DNA of 64,000 bases. Source: CADEFQ01 sp035433705 (GTDB lineage Bacteria; Pseudomonadota; Gammaproteobacteria; Steroidobacterales; Steroidobacteraceae). The position numbers and the translations under genes are program-made. Below are positions 41,497 to 50,752 of this stretch, piece after piece. The notes under the pieces are model-generated. The model worked only from the letters and a program-made list of their open reading frames with translations, was not told where the DNA came from and made no database searches. The stretch is from assembly GCA_035433705.1 (NCBI GenBank), contig DAORVK010000004.1, positions 1-64,000 of the forward strand, in the 5' to 3' direction. Every line of letters starts with the position of its first letter. The stretch's first letter is position 1.

Positions 41497-42369
41497 ATGA
41501 AGAAGGTTCTCGGTACCTATAGCGCCCCCCGGCCACATTGGGTGGGTGACGGTTTTCCAGTCCGTTCGATGTTTTCGTACCAAAGCCACGGCGCGCACCT
41601 GAGCCCGTTCCTGCTGCTGGACTACGCTGGCCCGATGAAATTCGAGCCTGCTGCGCAGCCGCGCGGCGTCGGCCAGCACCCACACCGCGGCTTCGAGACT
41701 GTCACCATCGTGTACGAGGGCGAGGTCGAACATCGTGATTCCACGGGCGCAGGCGGCAAGATCGGGCCCGGCGATGTGCAGTGGATGACCGCCGCTTCCG
41801 GGATCCTGCACGAGGAGTTTCATTCACACGACTTCACCCGCAAGGGCGGCACGCTGGAAATGGTGCAGCTGTGGGTCAACCTGCCGGCGCACGACAAGAT
41901 GGCAGCTCCCGGCTACCAGACCCTGCTCGCTGCCGACATCCCGTCGGTGGCCTTGCCCGCAGGTGCCGGCAGGGTGCGCGTGATTGCGGGCGAGTACGAC
42001 GGCCACGTCGGGCCGGCACGTACCTTCACAGCCCTGAACGTCTGGGATGTGCGCCTCGGCCAGGGTCATGCCACCCGCTTCCAGTTGCCGGAAGGTCACA
42101 CCACGGCGCTCGTCGTGCTGCACGGCACGGTTGAAGTCAACGGCAGCGAGATCGCGCGTGAAGCGCAGATGGTGATGCTCGACCGCTCCGGCAGCGACGT
42201 GCTGCTCGAAGCGAACAACGAGGTCACCGTGCTGCTGCTCAGCGGCGCGCCGATCGATGAGCCGATCGTCGGCCACGGCCCGTTCGTAATGAACACCGAA
42301 GACGAAATCCGCCAGGCCATCACTGATTTCAACGCCGGCCGCTTCGAGGCGCGCCTCGTGGACCTGTAA
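41497..42369 (+). CDS. Pirin-family protein (bicupin)
   Basis: The 290-residue protein from ATG 41497 (aaggag ahead) has the pirin N-terminal cupin with the metal ligands in HPHRGFETVTIVYEGEVEHRDS and GDVQWMTAASGILHEE. It also has a C-terminal cupin (TTALVVLHGTVEVNGS) and the closing GHGPFVMNTEDEIRQAI. Some pirins are quercetin dioxygenases; others bind regulators. A divergent LysR gene suggests induction by a small molecule. Confidence 0.9.
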   Translation: MKKVLGTYSAPRPHWVGDGFPVRSMFSYQSHGAHLSPFLLLDYAGPMKFEPAAQPRGVGQHPHRGFETVTIVYEGEVEHRDSTGAGGKIGPGDVQWMTAASGILHEEFHSHDFTRKGGTLEMVQLWVNLPAHDKMAAPGYQTLLAADIPSVALPAGAGRVRVIAGEYDGHVGPARTFTALNVWDVRLGQGHATRFQLPEGHTTALVVLHGTVEVNGSEIAREAQMVMLDRSGSDVLLEANNEVTVLLLSGAPIDEPIVGHGPFVMNTEDEIRQAITDFNAGRFEARLVDL

Positions 42370-42400
42370 AGCCTGCGGCTTCGTCAGTTACGGCGGCGTA

Positions 42401-44074
42401 TCACCGCGTGAGCGGCTTGTAGCGGATGCGATGCGGCTGCGCGGCCTCGGCGCCCTTGCGACGCTTGAAATCCTCGACGTATTCCTGATAGTTGCCCTCG
42501 AAGTACACGACCTGCGAGTCGCCCTCGAATGCGAGGATGTGCGTCGCGATACGATCGAGGAACCAGCGGTCGTGCGAGATCACGACGGCGCAGCCCGGGA
42601 AATTGAGCAGCGCTTCCTCGAGCGCGCGCAGGGTCTCGATGTCGAGGTCGTTCGTCGGCTCGTCGAGCAGCAAGACGTTGCCGCCGGAGCGGAGCACCTT
42701 GGCGAGGTGTACGCGATTGCGCTCGCCGCCCGACAGCTCGCCGATCAGTTGCTGCTGCTGGGTGCCGCGGAAATTGAAGCGTCCCACGTAGCCGCGCGCG
42801 GCGGTCTCGTAGTTGCCGACCCGTATGGTGTCCTGGCCGCCCGAGATTTCCTCGAACACACTCTTCTTGTCGTTGAGCGAATGACGTGACTGATCGACAT
42901 AGGCAAGTTTTACCGACGGGCCCATGCGGACCTCGCCGGCATCCGGCGCCTCGCCACCTGTCAGCATGCGAAAGAGCGTGGTCTTGCCGGCGCCGTTCGG
43001 GCCGATGATGCCGACGATGCCGCCTTTCGGCAGGCTGAAGGACAGATTGTCGATCAGCAGTCGATCGCCGTAGGCCTTGCGGAGATTCTTCGCTTCGATC
43101 ACGACATCACCCAGGCGCTCACCCGGCGGGATGTAGATCTCGTTCGTCTCGTTGCGCTCCTGGAATTCCTTCGACGCGAGTTCCTCGTAGCGCGCGAGGC
43201 GCGCCTTGCTCTTCGCTTGCCGCGCCTTCGGGTTCTGGCGCACCCATTCCAGCTCGCGCTCGAGCGTCTTGCGCAGCGCCTCGCGCTCGCGCTCTTCGAG
43301 GGCGAGCCGCTTCTCCTTCTGCTCGAGCCAGGAGGAATAGTTGCCCTGCCACGGAATGCCGTGACCGCGGTCGAGTTCGAGGATCCACTGCGCGACGTTG
43401 TCGAGGAAGTAGCGGTCGTGGGTCACCGCGATGACGGTGCTCGGGTACTCCTCGAGATAGCGCTCGAGCCACGCGATCGACTCGGCGTCGAGGTGGTTCG
43501 TCGGCTCATCGAGCAGCAGCATGTCGGGTGCCGAGAGCAGCAGCTTGCAGAGCGCCACGCGGCGCTTCTCACCGCCCGAGAGCTTGCCGATCTGCGCCTC
43601 CCAGGGCGGCAGGCGCAGCGCGTCGGCGGCGATTTCGAGTTTGCGCTCGATCTCCCAGCCGCCCGCGGAGTCGATCGCGTCCTGCAGTTTCGCCTGCTCG
43701 TCGAGCAGCGCAGCCATCTCCTCGTCCGACATCGGTTCGGCAAATTTTTCACTGATCGCGTTGAAGCGCGTGAGTTGCGCGAACGCGTCGCCGAGGCCCA
43801 GCACTGCTTCCTCGCGCACCGTTTTCGCCGGGTCGAGCTGCGGCTCCTGCGGCAGGTAGCCGATCCTGATGCCGGTCTGCGGGCGGGCTTCGCCCTCGAA
43901 GCTGGTGTCGATACCGCCCATGATCCTGAGCAGTGTCGACTTGCCCGAGCCGTTCAGGCCGAGCACGCCGATCTTGGCGCCCGGGAAGAACGACAGACTG
44001 ATGTCCCGCAGGATCGTGCGCTTTGGCGGCACGACCTTCGAGACGCGATTCATCGTGTAGATGTATTGCGCCAT
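42401..44074 (-). CDS. ettA: Energy-dependent translational throttle protein EttA (ABC-F)
   Basis: The 557-residue protein has two ABC ATPase domains with Walker A (GLNGSGKST, GPNGAGKTT), signatures (LSGGEKRRVAL, LSGGERNRVHL) and Walker B (LLLDEPTNHLD, LLLDEPTNDLD). A linker and arm typical of EttA (MAQYIYTMNRVSKVVPPKRTIL, RGTQQQQLIGELSGG) are present. It has no membrane segments. EttA binds the ribosomal E site and gates the first elongation step according to ATP level. ATG 44074 matches the family start; the longer frame to 44332 is not coding. Confidence 0.93.
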   Translation of the reverse strand: MAQYIYTMNRVSKVVPPKRTILRDISLSFFPGAKIGVLGLNGSGKSTLLRIMGGIDTSFEGEARPQTGIRIGYLPQEPQLDPAKTVREEAVLGLGDAFAQLTRFNAISEKFAEPMSDEEMAALLDEQAKLQDAIDSAGGWEIERKLEIAADALRLPPWEAQIGKLSGGEKRRVALCKLLLSAPDMLLLDEPTNHLDAESIAWLERYLEEYPSTVIAVTHDRYFLDNVAQWILELDRGHGIPWQGNYSSWLEQKEKRLALEEREREALRKTLERELEWVRQNPKARQAKSKARLARYEELASKEFQERNETNEIYIPPGERLGDVVIEAKNLRKAYGDRLLIDNLSFSLPKGGIVGIIGPNGAGKTTLFRMLTGGEAPDAGEVRMGPSVKLAYVDQSRHSLNDKKSVFEEISGGQDTIRVGNYETAARGYVGRFNFRGTQQQQLIGELSGGERNRVHLAKVLRSGGNVLLLDEPTNDLDIETLRALEEALLNFPGCAVVISHDRWFLDRIATHILAFEGDSQVVYFEGNYQEYVEDFKRRKGAEAAQPHRIRYKPLTR

Positions 44075-44149
44075 GAAAACCGGTGGGGGTAGGGGTGGAG
44101 CGGGGCGCATTATGGGGTAGACACGCGGCCCTGTGCTAGGCTGCCCGCC

Positions 44150-45094
44150 GTGGCATCGGTGCTCGTCGTCATGGGCGAAACTATCGCCCGGTATGGGTTT
44201 CCGGAGGGTCATCCGTTCGGCGTCGATCGCCATGACGCCTTCGCACGGCAGTTCGAGGCGCGTGGTTTCGACGGCCGGGTGCGGGTCGCGCCGCCGGTGC
44301 CCGCGGAAGCGGGCGAACTTCTCCTCTTTCATACGCCGCTCTACGTCGATTTCGTGCGCGAGCGTTCCGCCTCGGGTCAGGGCTGTCTTGATGGCGGCGA
44401 TACGCCCGCCTTTCGCGGTGTCTATGAGGCCTCAGCCAGCGTGGTCGGTGCGACGCTCGTGGCGGCACGCGCGCTGATGGCGGGCGCCGCGAGTCGCGCG
44501 TTCGTGCCGATCGCAGGCCTGCATCATGCGGCGCGCGATCACGCCGCGGGCTTTTGCGTGTTCAACGACATCGGCGTCGCGATCGAAGTCCTGCGCAGGG
44601 AGTACGGACTCACGCGTATCGCCTATGTCGACATCGACGCGCACCACGGCGACGGTGTCTTCTACGCGTTCGAAGCCGATCCGCAGGTGATTTTCGCGGA
44701 CATTCACGAAGACGGCCGCACGCTCTATCCGGGCACCGGCGCCGCCGACGAGGTCGGCAAGGGCGCGGCAGTCGGCGCCAAGCTCAATTTGCCGGTACCC
44801 GCGGGGGCCGACGATGCGACCTTCAACGCGGTCTGGCCGCGGGTGCTCGCTTTTGTCGAAGCCGCGAGCCCCGAGTTCATCATCCTTCAGTGTGGCGCCG
44901 ACAGCATCGCCGGCGATCCCATCACGCACCTGCGCTTTACGCCTGCCGCGCACGGTCGCGCCGCGCGCGACCTTGCCGGGCTGGCGGATCGCCTGGGTCA
45001 TGGCCGCGTGCTGGCGCTCGGCGGCGGCGGCTATGACCGCGCGAATCTCGCGGCGGCATGGAACAACGTGGTCGAGGGTCTCGCGGGAGAGTGA
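44150..45094 (+). CDS. Histone deacetylase/AcuC-family amidohydrolase
   Basis: The 314-residue protein has the zinc-dependent deacetylase motifs GLHHAARDHAAGFCVFND, YVDIDAHHGDGVFYAFEAD, QCGADSIAGDPITHLRF and LGGGGYD. The metal ligands Asp-His-Asp and the catalytic His pair are present. Bacterial members act on acetyl-lysine, acetylpolyamines or acetoin-pathway enzymes. The start is GTG 44150; ATG 44171 is an alternative. The gene lies divergent from ettA and 91 bp before glyA. A polyamine substrate would fit the spermidine genes elsewhere, but that is only a suggestion. Confidence 0.87.
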   Translation: MASVLVVMGETIARYGFPEGHPFGVDRHDAFARQFEARGFDGRVRVAPPVPAEAGELLLFHTPLYVDFVRERSASGQGCLDGGDTPAFRGVYEASASVVGATLVAARALMAGAASRAFVPIAGLHHAARDHAAGFCVFNDIGVAIEVLRREYGLTRIAYVDIDAHHGDGVFYAFEADPQVIFADIHEDGRTLYPGTGAADEVGKGAAVGAKLNLPVPAGADDATFNAVWPRVLAFVEAASPEFIILQCGADSIAGDPITHLRFTPAAHGRAARDLAGLADRLGHGRVLALGGGGYDRANLAAAWNNVVEGLAGE

Positions 45095-45185
45095 ATCAGG
45101 GGGGCCCTGACGCCCCCGGCGGGTACGTCGTTCGGGTAGAATTCGCCTCTCCCCGGGATTCCCGCCGCACCGAAAGCACCTGCCC

Positions 45186-46442
45186 ATGTTCCGGACCTCG
45201 ATGGTCATTGCGAATTTCGATCCCGAACTCGCTGCCGCGATCGAGAGCGAGCGGCGGCGCCAGGAAGAGCACATCGAGCTGATTGCATCGGAGAACTACG
45301 CGAGTCCTCGCGTGCTCGAGGCGCAGGGGTCGGTGCTGACGAACAAGTACGCGGAAGGGTATCCGGGCAAGCGCTACTACGGCGGCTGCGAGTACGTCGA
45401 CATCGCGGAGCAACTCGCCATCGATCGGGCGAAACGGCTCTTCGGCGCGGCCTACGCCAACGTGCAGCCGCACTCCGGCTCACAGGCGAACGCGGCGGTG
45501 TATCTGGCGCTGTGCAACCCGGGCGACACCATTCTCGGCATGAGCCTCGATCACGGTGGCCACCTGACGCACGGCGCCAAGGTCAACTTCTCCGGCAAGC
45601 TGTTCCGTTCCGTGCAGTACGGCATCCGTCCTGACAATGGCGAGATCGACTACGACGAGGTCGCGCGCCTCGCGCGCGCAGAGCAGCCGCGCATGATCGT
45701 CGCGGGCTTTTCGGCCTATTCGCGCGTCATCGACTGGGCGAAGTTCCGCGCGATTGCCGACGAGGTGGGCGCGTATTTCTTCGTCGACATGGCGCACGTG
45801 GCCGGGCTCGTCGCGGCGGGTCTCTACCCGAACCCGCTGCCGTACGCCGATGCGGTGACCACCACCACGCACAAGACGCTGCGCGGTCCGCGCGGCGGCC
45901 TGATCCTTGCGCGCGAGAACCCCGAGCTCGCGAAGAAGTTCAACTCGCTCGTGTTTCCGGGCACCCAGGGCGGGCCGCTGATGCATGTCATTGCGGCCAA
46001 GGCGGTGGCTCTGCTTGAGGCGCTGCAGCCGGAGTTCGCGCAGTATCAGCAGCAGGTACTCGTGAATGCGCGTGCGATGTGCGCGCAGCTCGCCGCGCGC
46101 GGCTATCGCATCGTTTCGGGCGGCACCGACAACCACCTGTTCCTCGTGGACTTGTCAGACAAGGCGATCACCGGCAAGGAAGCAGATGCCGCGCTCGGCC
46201 GCGCCAACATCACTGTCAACAAGAACGCGGTGCCGAACGACCCCCGCCCGCCCATGGTGACGAGCGGCCTGCGTATCGGCACGCCCGCGGCGACCACGCG
46301 CGGTTTCAGGCAGGCCGAGGTCGAAACCGTCGCCGGCTGGATCGCCGATGTGCTCGACGCGAACGGCAGCGACGCCGTGGTCGAGCGTGTGCGGGGAGAG
46401 GTGCTGGCACTCTGCCGCCGGTTCCCCGTCTACGGCCCCTGA
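45186..46442 (+). CDS. glyA: Serine hydroxymethyltransferase
   Basis: The 418-residue PLP enzyme interconverts serine and glycine, producing 5,10-methylene-tetrahydrofolate. Signature segments are ELIASENYASP, NKYAEGYPGKRYYGG, PHSGSQANAAVY, the PLP lysine in TTTHKTLRGPRGG, and KNAVPNDPRPPMVTSG. Its length and ends match the bacterial family exactly. It precedes nrdR by 21 bp, beginning a well-known gammaproteobacterial gene string. Confidence 0.95.
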   Translation: MFRTSMVIANFDPELAAAIESERRRQEEHIELIASENYASPRVLEAQGSVLTNKYAEGYPGKRYYGGCEYVDIAEQLAIDRAKRLFGAAYANVQPHSGSQANAAVYLALCNPGDTILGMSLDHGGHLTHGAKVNFSGKLFRSVQYGIRPDNGEIDYDEVARLARAEQPRMIVAGFSAYSRVIDWAKFRAIADEVGAYFFVDMAHVAGLVAAGLYPNPLPYADAVTTTTHKTLRGPRGGLILARENPELAKKFNSLVFPGTQGGPLMHVIAAKAVALLEALQPEFAQYQQQVLVNARAMCAQLAARGYRIVSGGTDNHLFLVDLSDKAITGKEADAALGRANITVNKNAVPNDPRPPMVTSGLRIGTPAATTRGFRQAEVETVAGWIADVLDANGSDAVVERVRGEVLALCRRFPVYGP

Positions 46443-46463
46443 CGCGCGCGCGCGGGGAGCGCC

Positions 46464-46997
46464 ATGCACTGCCCCTTCTGCGGTCACGAGGAGACGAAGG
46501 TGATCGATTCGCGGCTCGCGGGCGAAGGCCGGCAGATCCGCCGCCGCCGCGAGTGCCTCGCGTGTGCGGAACGCTTCACCACATTCGAGACCGCCGAGCT
46601 CGTGATGCCGCTTGTCGTGAAGTCGGATCGCAGCCGCGAGCCCTTCGACGAGCAGAAGATGCGCCACGGCATCGTCAAGGCGCTCGAGAAGCGTCCGGTA
46701 TCGCAGGAAGCGATCGAGGCCGCGGTCACGCACGTCTGCCACAAATTGCTCAGCCTCGGCGAGCGCGAAGTGCCCTCCCGCAGCATCGGCGAGTTCGTGA
46801 TGGAGGAGCTGCGGCACCTCGATGAGGTCGCCTACGTGCGCTTCGCCTCCGTGTACCGCAGCTTCCAGGATGTCGAAGCCTTTCGCGAGGAGGTCGAGAA
46901 GCTGCGTCATCATCGCCGCAAGCGCGAGGACAACCGCGACCAGCTGCCGCTGCTGCCCGGCGGCGCAGCGACTGATGCGAAAGACGGCAAACCATGA
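46464..46997 (+). CDS. nrdR: Ribonucleotide reductase regulator NrdR
   Basis: The 177-residue protein has an N-terminal zinc ribbon (MHCPFCGHEETKVIDSR, RRRRECLACAERFTT) and a C-terminal ATP-cone domain (KSDRSREPFDEQKMRHGIVKALEKRPV). It represses nrd operons in response to ATP/dATP balance. The C-terminal tail after residue 150 is longer than in E. coli (149 aa) and charged. It overlaps ribD by 4 bp (ATGA). Confidence 0.95.
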   Translation: MHCPFCGHEETKVIDSRLAGEGRQIRRRRECLACAERFTTFETAELVMPLVVKSDRSREPFDEQKMRHGIVKALEKRPVSQEAIEAAVTHVCHKLLSLGEREVPSRSIGEFVMEELRHLDEVAYVRFASVYRSFQDVEAFREEVEKLRHHRRKREDNRDQLPLLPGGAATDAKDGKP

Positions 46998-48109
46998 GCG
47001 GCGGCTTCACGGTATTCGACGAGCGCGCGATGCGTCGCGCACTCGCGCTCGCCGCGCGCGGCCTCGAGACAACCGATCCCAATCCGCGTGTGGGCTGCGT
47101 GATCGCGCACGATGAGGAAATCATCGGCGAGGGATGGCACGTACGCGCGGGCGAAGCACACGCGGAGATCGTCGCGCTGCGTCAGGCGGGCGAACGGGCG
47201 GCCGGCGCCACGGCTTTCGTGACGCTCGAGCCCTGCTGTCACCACGGGCGCACGCCACCCTGCACAGAGGCGTTCATCGAGGCGCGACTCGCGCGCGTGG
47301 TGTTCGCAGCAGGTGACCCGAATCCGCGCGTCAGCGGCGGAGGCGCTGCGCGTCTCGCGGCAGCCGGCATCAAGGTGGAAAGCGGACTGCTCGAGCACGA
47401 AGCGGCGACGCTCAATGCAGGCTTCCTGCAGCGGATGCGTATCGGCCGCCCGTGGGTGCGATTGAAAACAGCCGCGAGCCTGGATGGTCGGACAGCGCTC
47501 GCCAGCGGCCAGAGCCGCTGGATCACGGGGGAGGCGGCGCGCGCCGACGTGCACGACTGGCGCGCCCGCAGCTCCGCGGTGGCGACCGGCATCGGCACGC
47601 TCCTCGCCGACGACCCGCGTCTCGACGTGCGACGCCCGAGACCGCTTGGGCGTACACCCGCGCGTGTGATTTTCGATACGCGGCTGCGCACTCCGGTGAC
47701 CGCGCGCGTTTTCGATGCCCCGGGAGAGGTGATCGTACTGCACGCCGCAGAAGGAGCCGCTGCGGCTGGCGCAGGCACGCGGCTCGCAGCGCGTGGTGCG
47801 CGGCTCGTGCCCGTACCGACGGTGGGGCCGCGCCTTGATCTCGCGGCAGCCATGCGCCACCTCGGGGAACTCGCACTGAACGAGCTGTGGGTGGAGGCGG
47901 GACCCACGCTGGCGGGAGCACTGCTCGAGGCGAGGCTCGTCGATGAGTGGCTGCACTATCTTGCGCCGCGGCTCCTCGGCCCCGACGCCCGGCCGCTCGC
48001 GGCGGTGCCGCTGCTCGAGCGGCTCGAGGCGGCGCACAGTTTTGCGGTCGCCGAGGTGAGCACTTTTGGCGCGGATCTGCGCATCCGCCTCGTTCCGGAG
48101 AGAATCTGA
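46994..48109 (+). CDS. ribD: Bifunctional riboflavin deaminase-reductase RibD
   Basis: The 371-residue protein has an N-terminal zinc deaminase (HAEIVAL, TLEPCCHHGRTPPC) and a C-terminal reductase (RLKTAASLDGRTAL, SRWITGEAARADVHDWRARSSAVATGIGTLLADDP, LWVEAGPTLAGALLEARLVDE). It carries out two consecutive steps of riboflavin synthesis, deamination then ribosyl side-chain reduction. It is coupled to nrdR by overlap and followed by ribE after 2 bp. No FMN riboswitch is seen in front. Confidence 0.95.
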   Translation: MSGGFTVFDERAMRRALALAARGLETTDPNPRVGCVIAHDEEIIGEGWHVRAGEAHAEIVALRQAGERAAGATAFVTLEPCCHHGRTPPCTEAFIEARLARVVFAAGDPNPRVSGGGAARLAAAGIKVESGLLEHEAATLNAGFLQRMRIGRPWVRLKTAASLDGRTALASGQSRWITGEAARADVHDWRARSSAVATGIGTLLADDPRLDVRRPRPLGRTPARVIFDTRLRTPVTARVFDAPGEVIVLHAAEGAAAAGAGTRLAARGARLVPVPTVGPRLDLAAAMRHLGELALNELWVEAGPTLAGALLEARLVDEWLHYLAPRLLGPDARPLAAVPLLERLEAAHSFAVAEVSTFGADLRIRLVPERI

Positions 48110-48111
48110 GG

Positions 48112-48702
48112 ATGTTCACAGGCATTATCCAGGGTGTCGGAGTGGTGCGCGCCGTGACGGCGCGCGGTGGCGATGTCGAGTTTGTGGTGGCGGTCGGTCG
48201 GCTCCCGCTCGCCGCGACGCGGCCGGGTGACAGCATCGCCGTGAATGGTGTGTGCCTCACCGCGACGCGCGTCGGCGGGGACGAGTTCGCTGCGGACGTG
48301 TCGCGCGAAACGCTCGCTGTGACGACGCTGTCGTCGCTCGCACCGGGGGTGCGCGTGAACCTCGAACCGGCGCTGCGCGCGGGCGAGCCTCTCGGCGGTC
48401 ATCTCGTCTCGGGCCATGTGGACGGGGTCGCCGAAGTGATCGCGCTCGCGCCCGACGCACGCTCGGTGCGCGCCACGCTGCGCGTGCCAACCCTGCTTGC
48501 GCGCTACATTGCCCGCAAGGGCTCGGTGGCGGTCGACGGCGTGAGCCTCACCGTGAACAGCGTCGACGGCGACGTGTTCGACGTGAACCTGGTACCGCAT
48601 ACGCAGCAGGTGACGACATTGGGCGATTGGGCGCCGGGGCGGCGCGTCAATCTCGAAGTGGACCAGGTCGCGCGCTACGTCGAGCGGCTCACAGGACGAT
48701 AA
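48112..48702 (+). CDS. ribE: Riboflavin synthase (alpha subunit)
   Basis: The 196-residue protein begins MFTGIIQGVGVVRAV and has the internal duplication typical of the trimeric enzyme: GDSIAVNGVCLTAT in the first half, KGSVAVDGVSLTVN in the second, with GGHLVSGHVDG between. It dismutates two 6,7-dimethyl-8-ribityllumazine molecules to riboflavin. ATG 48112 lies 2 bp after the ribD stop. Downstream ribBA starts 3 bp after the stop. Confidence 0.95.
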   Translation: MFTGIIQGVGVVRAVTARGGDVEFVVAVGRLPLAATRPGDSIAVNGVCLTATRVGGDEFAADVSRETLAVTTLSSLAPGVRVNLEPALRAGEPLGGHLVSGHVDGVAEVIALAPDARSVRATLRVPTLLARYIARKGSVAVDGVSLTVNSVDGDVFDVNLVPHTQQVTTLGDWAPGRRVNLEVDQVARYVERLTGR

Positions 48703-48705
48703 TCG

Positions 48706-49806
48706 ATGGAACTGCACAGCATTGCCGAGATCCTGACTGACCTGCGCGCAGGTCGCATGGTTCTGGTCATGGACGATGAAGATCGCGAGAACGAGGGTGA
48801 TCTCGTGATGGTGGCGGAGAAAGTGCGCCCGGAGGACGTCAACTTCATGGCGCGCTTCGGCCGCGGGCTCATCTGCCTCACGCTCACCGCCGAGCGCTGC
48901 CGGCAGTTGCGCCTGCCGCTGATGGTGAGCAGCACGCAACGCGACCATCGCACCAATTTCACGCTGTCGATCGAGGCGGCCGAGGGTGTCACCACCGGTA
49001 TCTCGGCCTACGATCGCGCGCACACGGTGCTCACCGCGGTGAAACCGGAGGCGCGGCCGGAGGACCTGCGTCAGCCGGGACACATCTTCCCCATCATGGC
49101 GCAGCCGGGTGGGGTGTTGACGCGCGCCGGACACACCGAGGCAGGTTGCGATCTCGCGCGGCTCGCGGGCTTCGAAGCCGCCGCGGTGATCGTCGAGGTG
49201 ATGAACGATGACGGTACGATGGCACGCCGGCCGCAGCTTGAGGCTTTCGCACGTCATCACGGCCTGAAGATCGGCACGATCGCGGACCTCATCCGCTATC
49301 GCCTGCGCAACGAGCGCTCGGTCGAGCGCATCGCCGAGCGCACGATCGGGACCGAATACGGCGAGTTCCGCCTCCATGCCTACGAGGATCACGTGCAGCG
49401 CGACGTGCACCTCGCGCTGGTGCGCGGCGACGTGACCAGCAAGCGTGTGCCGCTCGTGCGCGTGCACCTTGCCGACACTTTGCGGGACGTGCTCGGCGCC
49501 GAGGTGGGCGCGCCACGCGCCTGGACCTTGCGTGCCGCGCTCGCGCGCATCGCGAAGGAGGATTGCGGCGTCGTCGTGGTGCTGCGCCGGCACGAGACGC
49601 CGCGCGAGCTGATCGCCGCGATCCGTGACGAAGAAACGCCGCCGCCACCCGCGCAAGGCGAGGTGTTGCGCACCTTCGGAGTGGGCGCGCAGATCCTGAA
49701 GGACCTCGGCGTGCGGCGCATGCAGGTGCTGTCGGCGCCCAAGTACATGCACGGCATATCGGCCTTCGACCTCGAGATCGAGGGCTACCTCGACAACGAT
49801 GACTGA
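48706..49806 (+). CDS. ribBA: DHBP synthase with degenerate GTP cyclohydrolase II domain (RibBX type)
   Basis: The N-terminal domain (1-200) is a complete 3,4-dihydroxy-2-butanone-4-phosphate synthase: MDDEDRENEGDLVMVAE, and the loop HIFPIMAQPGGVLTRAGHTEA. The C-terminal domain keeps the GTP cyclohydrolase II outline (ERIAERTIGTEYGEFRLHAYED, GAQILKDLGVRRMQVLS) but lacks the three zinc cysteines (CLTGD, RCDCG), which are replaced by VHLADTLRDVLGAEVG. Only the DHBP step is therefore expected. A separate ribA should exist elsewhere. The stop overlaps the ribH start (TGATG). Confidence 0.92.
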   Translation: MELHSIAEILTDLRAGRMVLVMDDEDRENEGDLVMVAEKVRPEDVNFMARFGRGLICLTLTAERCRQLRLPLMVSSTQRDHRTNFTLSIEAAEGVTTGISAYDRAHTVLTAVKPEARPEDLRQPGHIFPIMAQPGGVLTRAGHTEAGCDLARLAGFEAAAVIVEVMNDDGTMARRPQLEAFARHHGLKIGTIADLIRYRLRNERSVERIAERTIGTEYGEFRLHAYEDHVQRDVHLALVRGDVTSKRVPLVRVHLADTLRDVLGAEVGAPRAWTLRAALARIAKEDCGVVVVLRRHETPRELIAAIRDEETPPPPAQGEVLRTFGVGAQILKDLGVRRMQVLSAPKYMHGISAFDLEIEGYLDNDD

Positions 49807-50300
49807 TGCCACCCCGCGGCTATACTGCGCGCATGCCCCCCGTTCATGCCGGCGAACTCAATGCGGCCCCGCTATCGGTCGCGATCGTGGCCGCCCGCTT
49901 CAATGACTTCATCGTCACGAGCCTGTTGCGCGGCGCCGTCGAAGCCTGGGATTCGCACGGCGGGGCGGCAGACCGTCTCGTGATCGCGCGCGTACCGGGC
50001 GCCTTCGAGCTGCCTGTCGCGGCGCGACAGTGTGCTGCGAGCGGACGCTTCGCCGCGGTTGTCGCGTTCGGCTGTGTGATCAGGGGAGATACCGCCCATT
50101 TCGACTTTGTCGCAGGCGAGTGCACGCGGGGCCTCGGGCGTGTGGCGCTCGACACCGGTGTGCCAGTGGTGTTCGGCGTGCTGACCGTCGAGACGGTCGA
50201 GCAGGCCATACAGCGCGCCGCGGTGCGCGCGGGCAACAAGGGTGGTGAGGCAATGCTCGCCGCGATCGAGATGGCAAATCTCCTGCCGAGGCTCGCATGA
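49806..50300 (+). CDS. ribH: 6,7-dimethyl-8-ribityllumazine synthase
   Basis: The 164-residue protein has the motifs VAIVAARFNDFIVTSLLRGAVEAW, RVPGAFELPVAARQ, VAFGCVIRGDTAHFDFV and PVVFGVLTVETVEQA of lumazine synthase, which forms icosahedral or pentameric particles. ATG 49806 shares bases with the ribBA stop, indicating coupling. ATG 49833 would give a shorter N-terminus and is also possible. The nusB start overlaps the stop by 4 bp. Confidence 0.94.
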   Translation: MPPRGYTARMPPVHAGELNAAPLSVAIVAARFNDFIVTSLLRGAVEAWDSHGGAADRLVIARVPGAFELPVAARQCAASGRFAAVVAFGCVIRGDTAHFDFVAGECTRGLGRVALDTGVPVVFGVLTVETVEQAIQRAAVRAGNKGGEAMLAAIEMANLLPRLA

Positions 50301-50740
50301 ACGAGCAGGCAGCCCGTCGCGCGGCGTCGAACCGTCGCGCCGTCGCGCGCAAGATCGCCGTGCAGGCGCTTTACCGCTGGCAGGTGAACGCAGGCTCCTG
50401 GCAGGATCTGCTGCTCGAATTCGCGGATGCGGAGGACATGCCGAAGGCTGACAGGGAATATTTCGACGCGCTGGTACGCGGGATCGTCGGGGACGGTGCG
50501 AGCTGGGATGTTGCGCTCGCGCGCTACACCGACCGCGCGCCTTCCGGGCTCGATCCCGTGGAGCACGCGGTCCTGCTGATCGGCCTCTACGAGCTCAGCG
50601 CGCGGCCCGATGTGCCGTACCGGGTCGTGATCAACGAGGGCGTCGGCCTCGCGCGCCGCTTCGGCGCGACCGAGGGCCACAAATACGTCAACGCCGTGCT
50701 CGACCGCGCAGCCCGGGAGCTGCGGCGCGACGAGCACTGA
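50297..50740 (+). CDS. nusB: Transcription antitermination factor NusB
   Basis: The 147-residue all-helical protein begins ARRAASNRRAVARKIAVQALYRWQVN. It contains YFDALVRGIVG, LDPVEHAVLLIGLYELSARPDVPYRVVINEGVGLARRFGATEGHKYVNAVLD, the NusB core. With NusE it binds boxA RNA in ribosomal operons. It lies between ribH and thiL, the canonical gammaproteobacterial position. Confidence 0.95.
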   Translation: MNEQAARRAASNRRAVARKIAVQALYRWQVNAGSWQDLLLEFADAEDMPKADREYFDALVRGIVGDGASWDVALARYTDRAPSGLDPVEHAVLLIGLYELSARPDVPYRVVINEGVGLARRFGATEGHKYVNAVLDRAARELRRDEH

Positions 50741-50752
50741 GGGGGCCGGCCC

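Noticed and set aside
46443..48111. FMN riboswitch in front of the riboflavin genes
   Set aside because: The rib genes are packed with overlaps or 2-3 bp spacers, leaving no room for the aptamer.
47956..49812. 618-residue minus-strand frame opposite ribE and ribBA
   Set aside because: Antisense shadow; the plus-strand genes are unmistakable.
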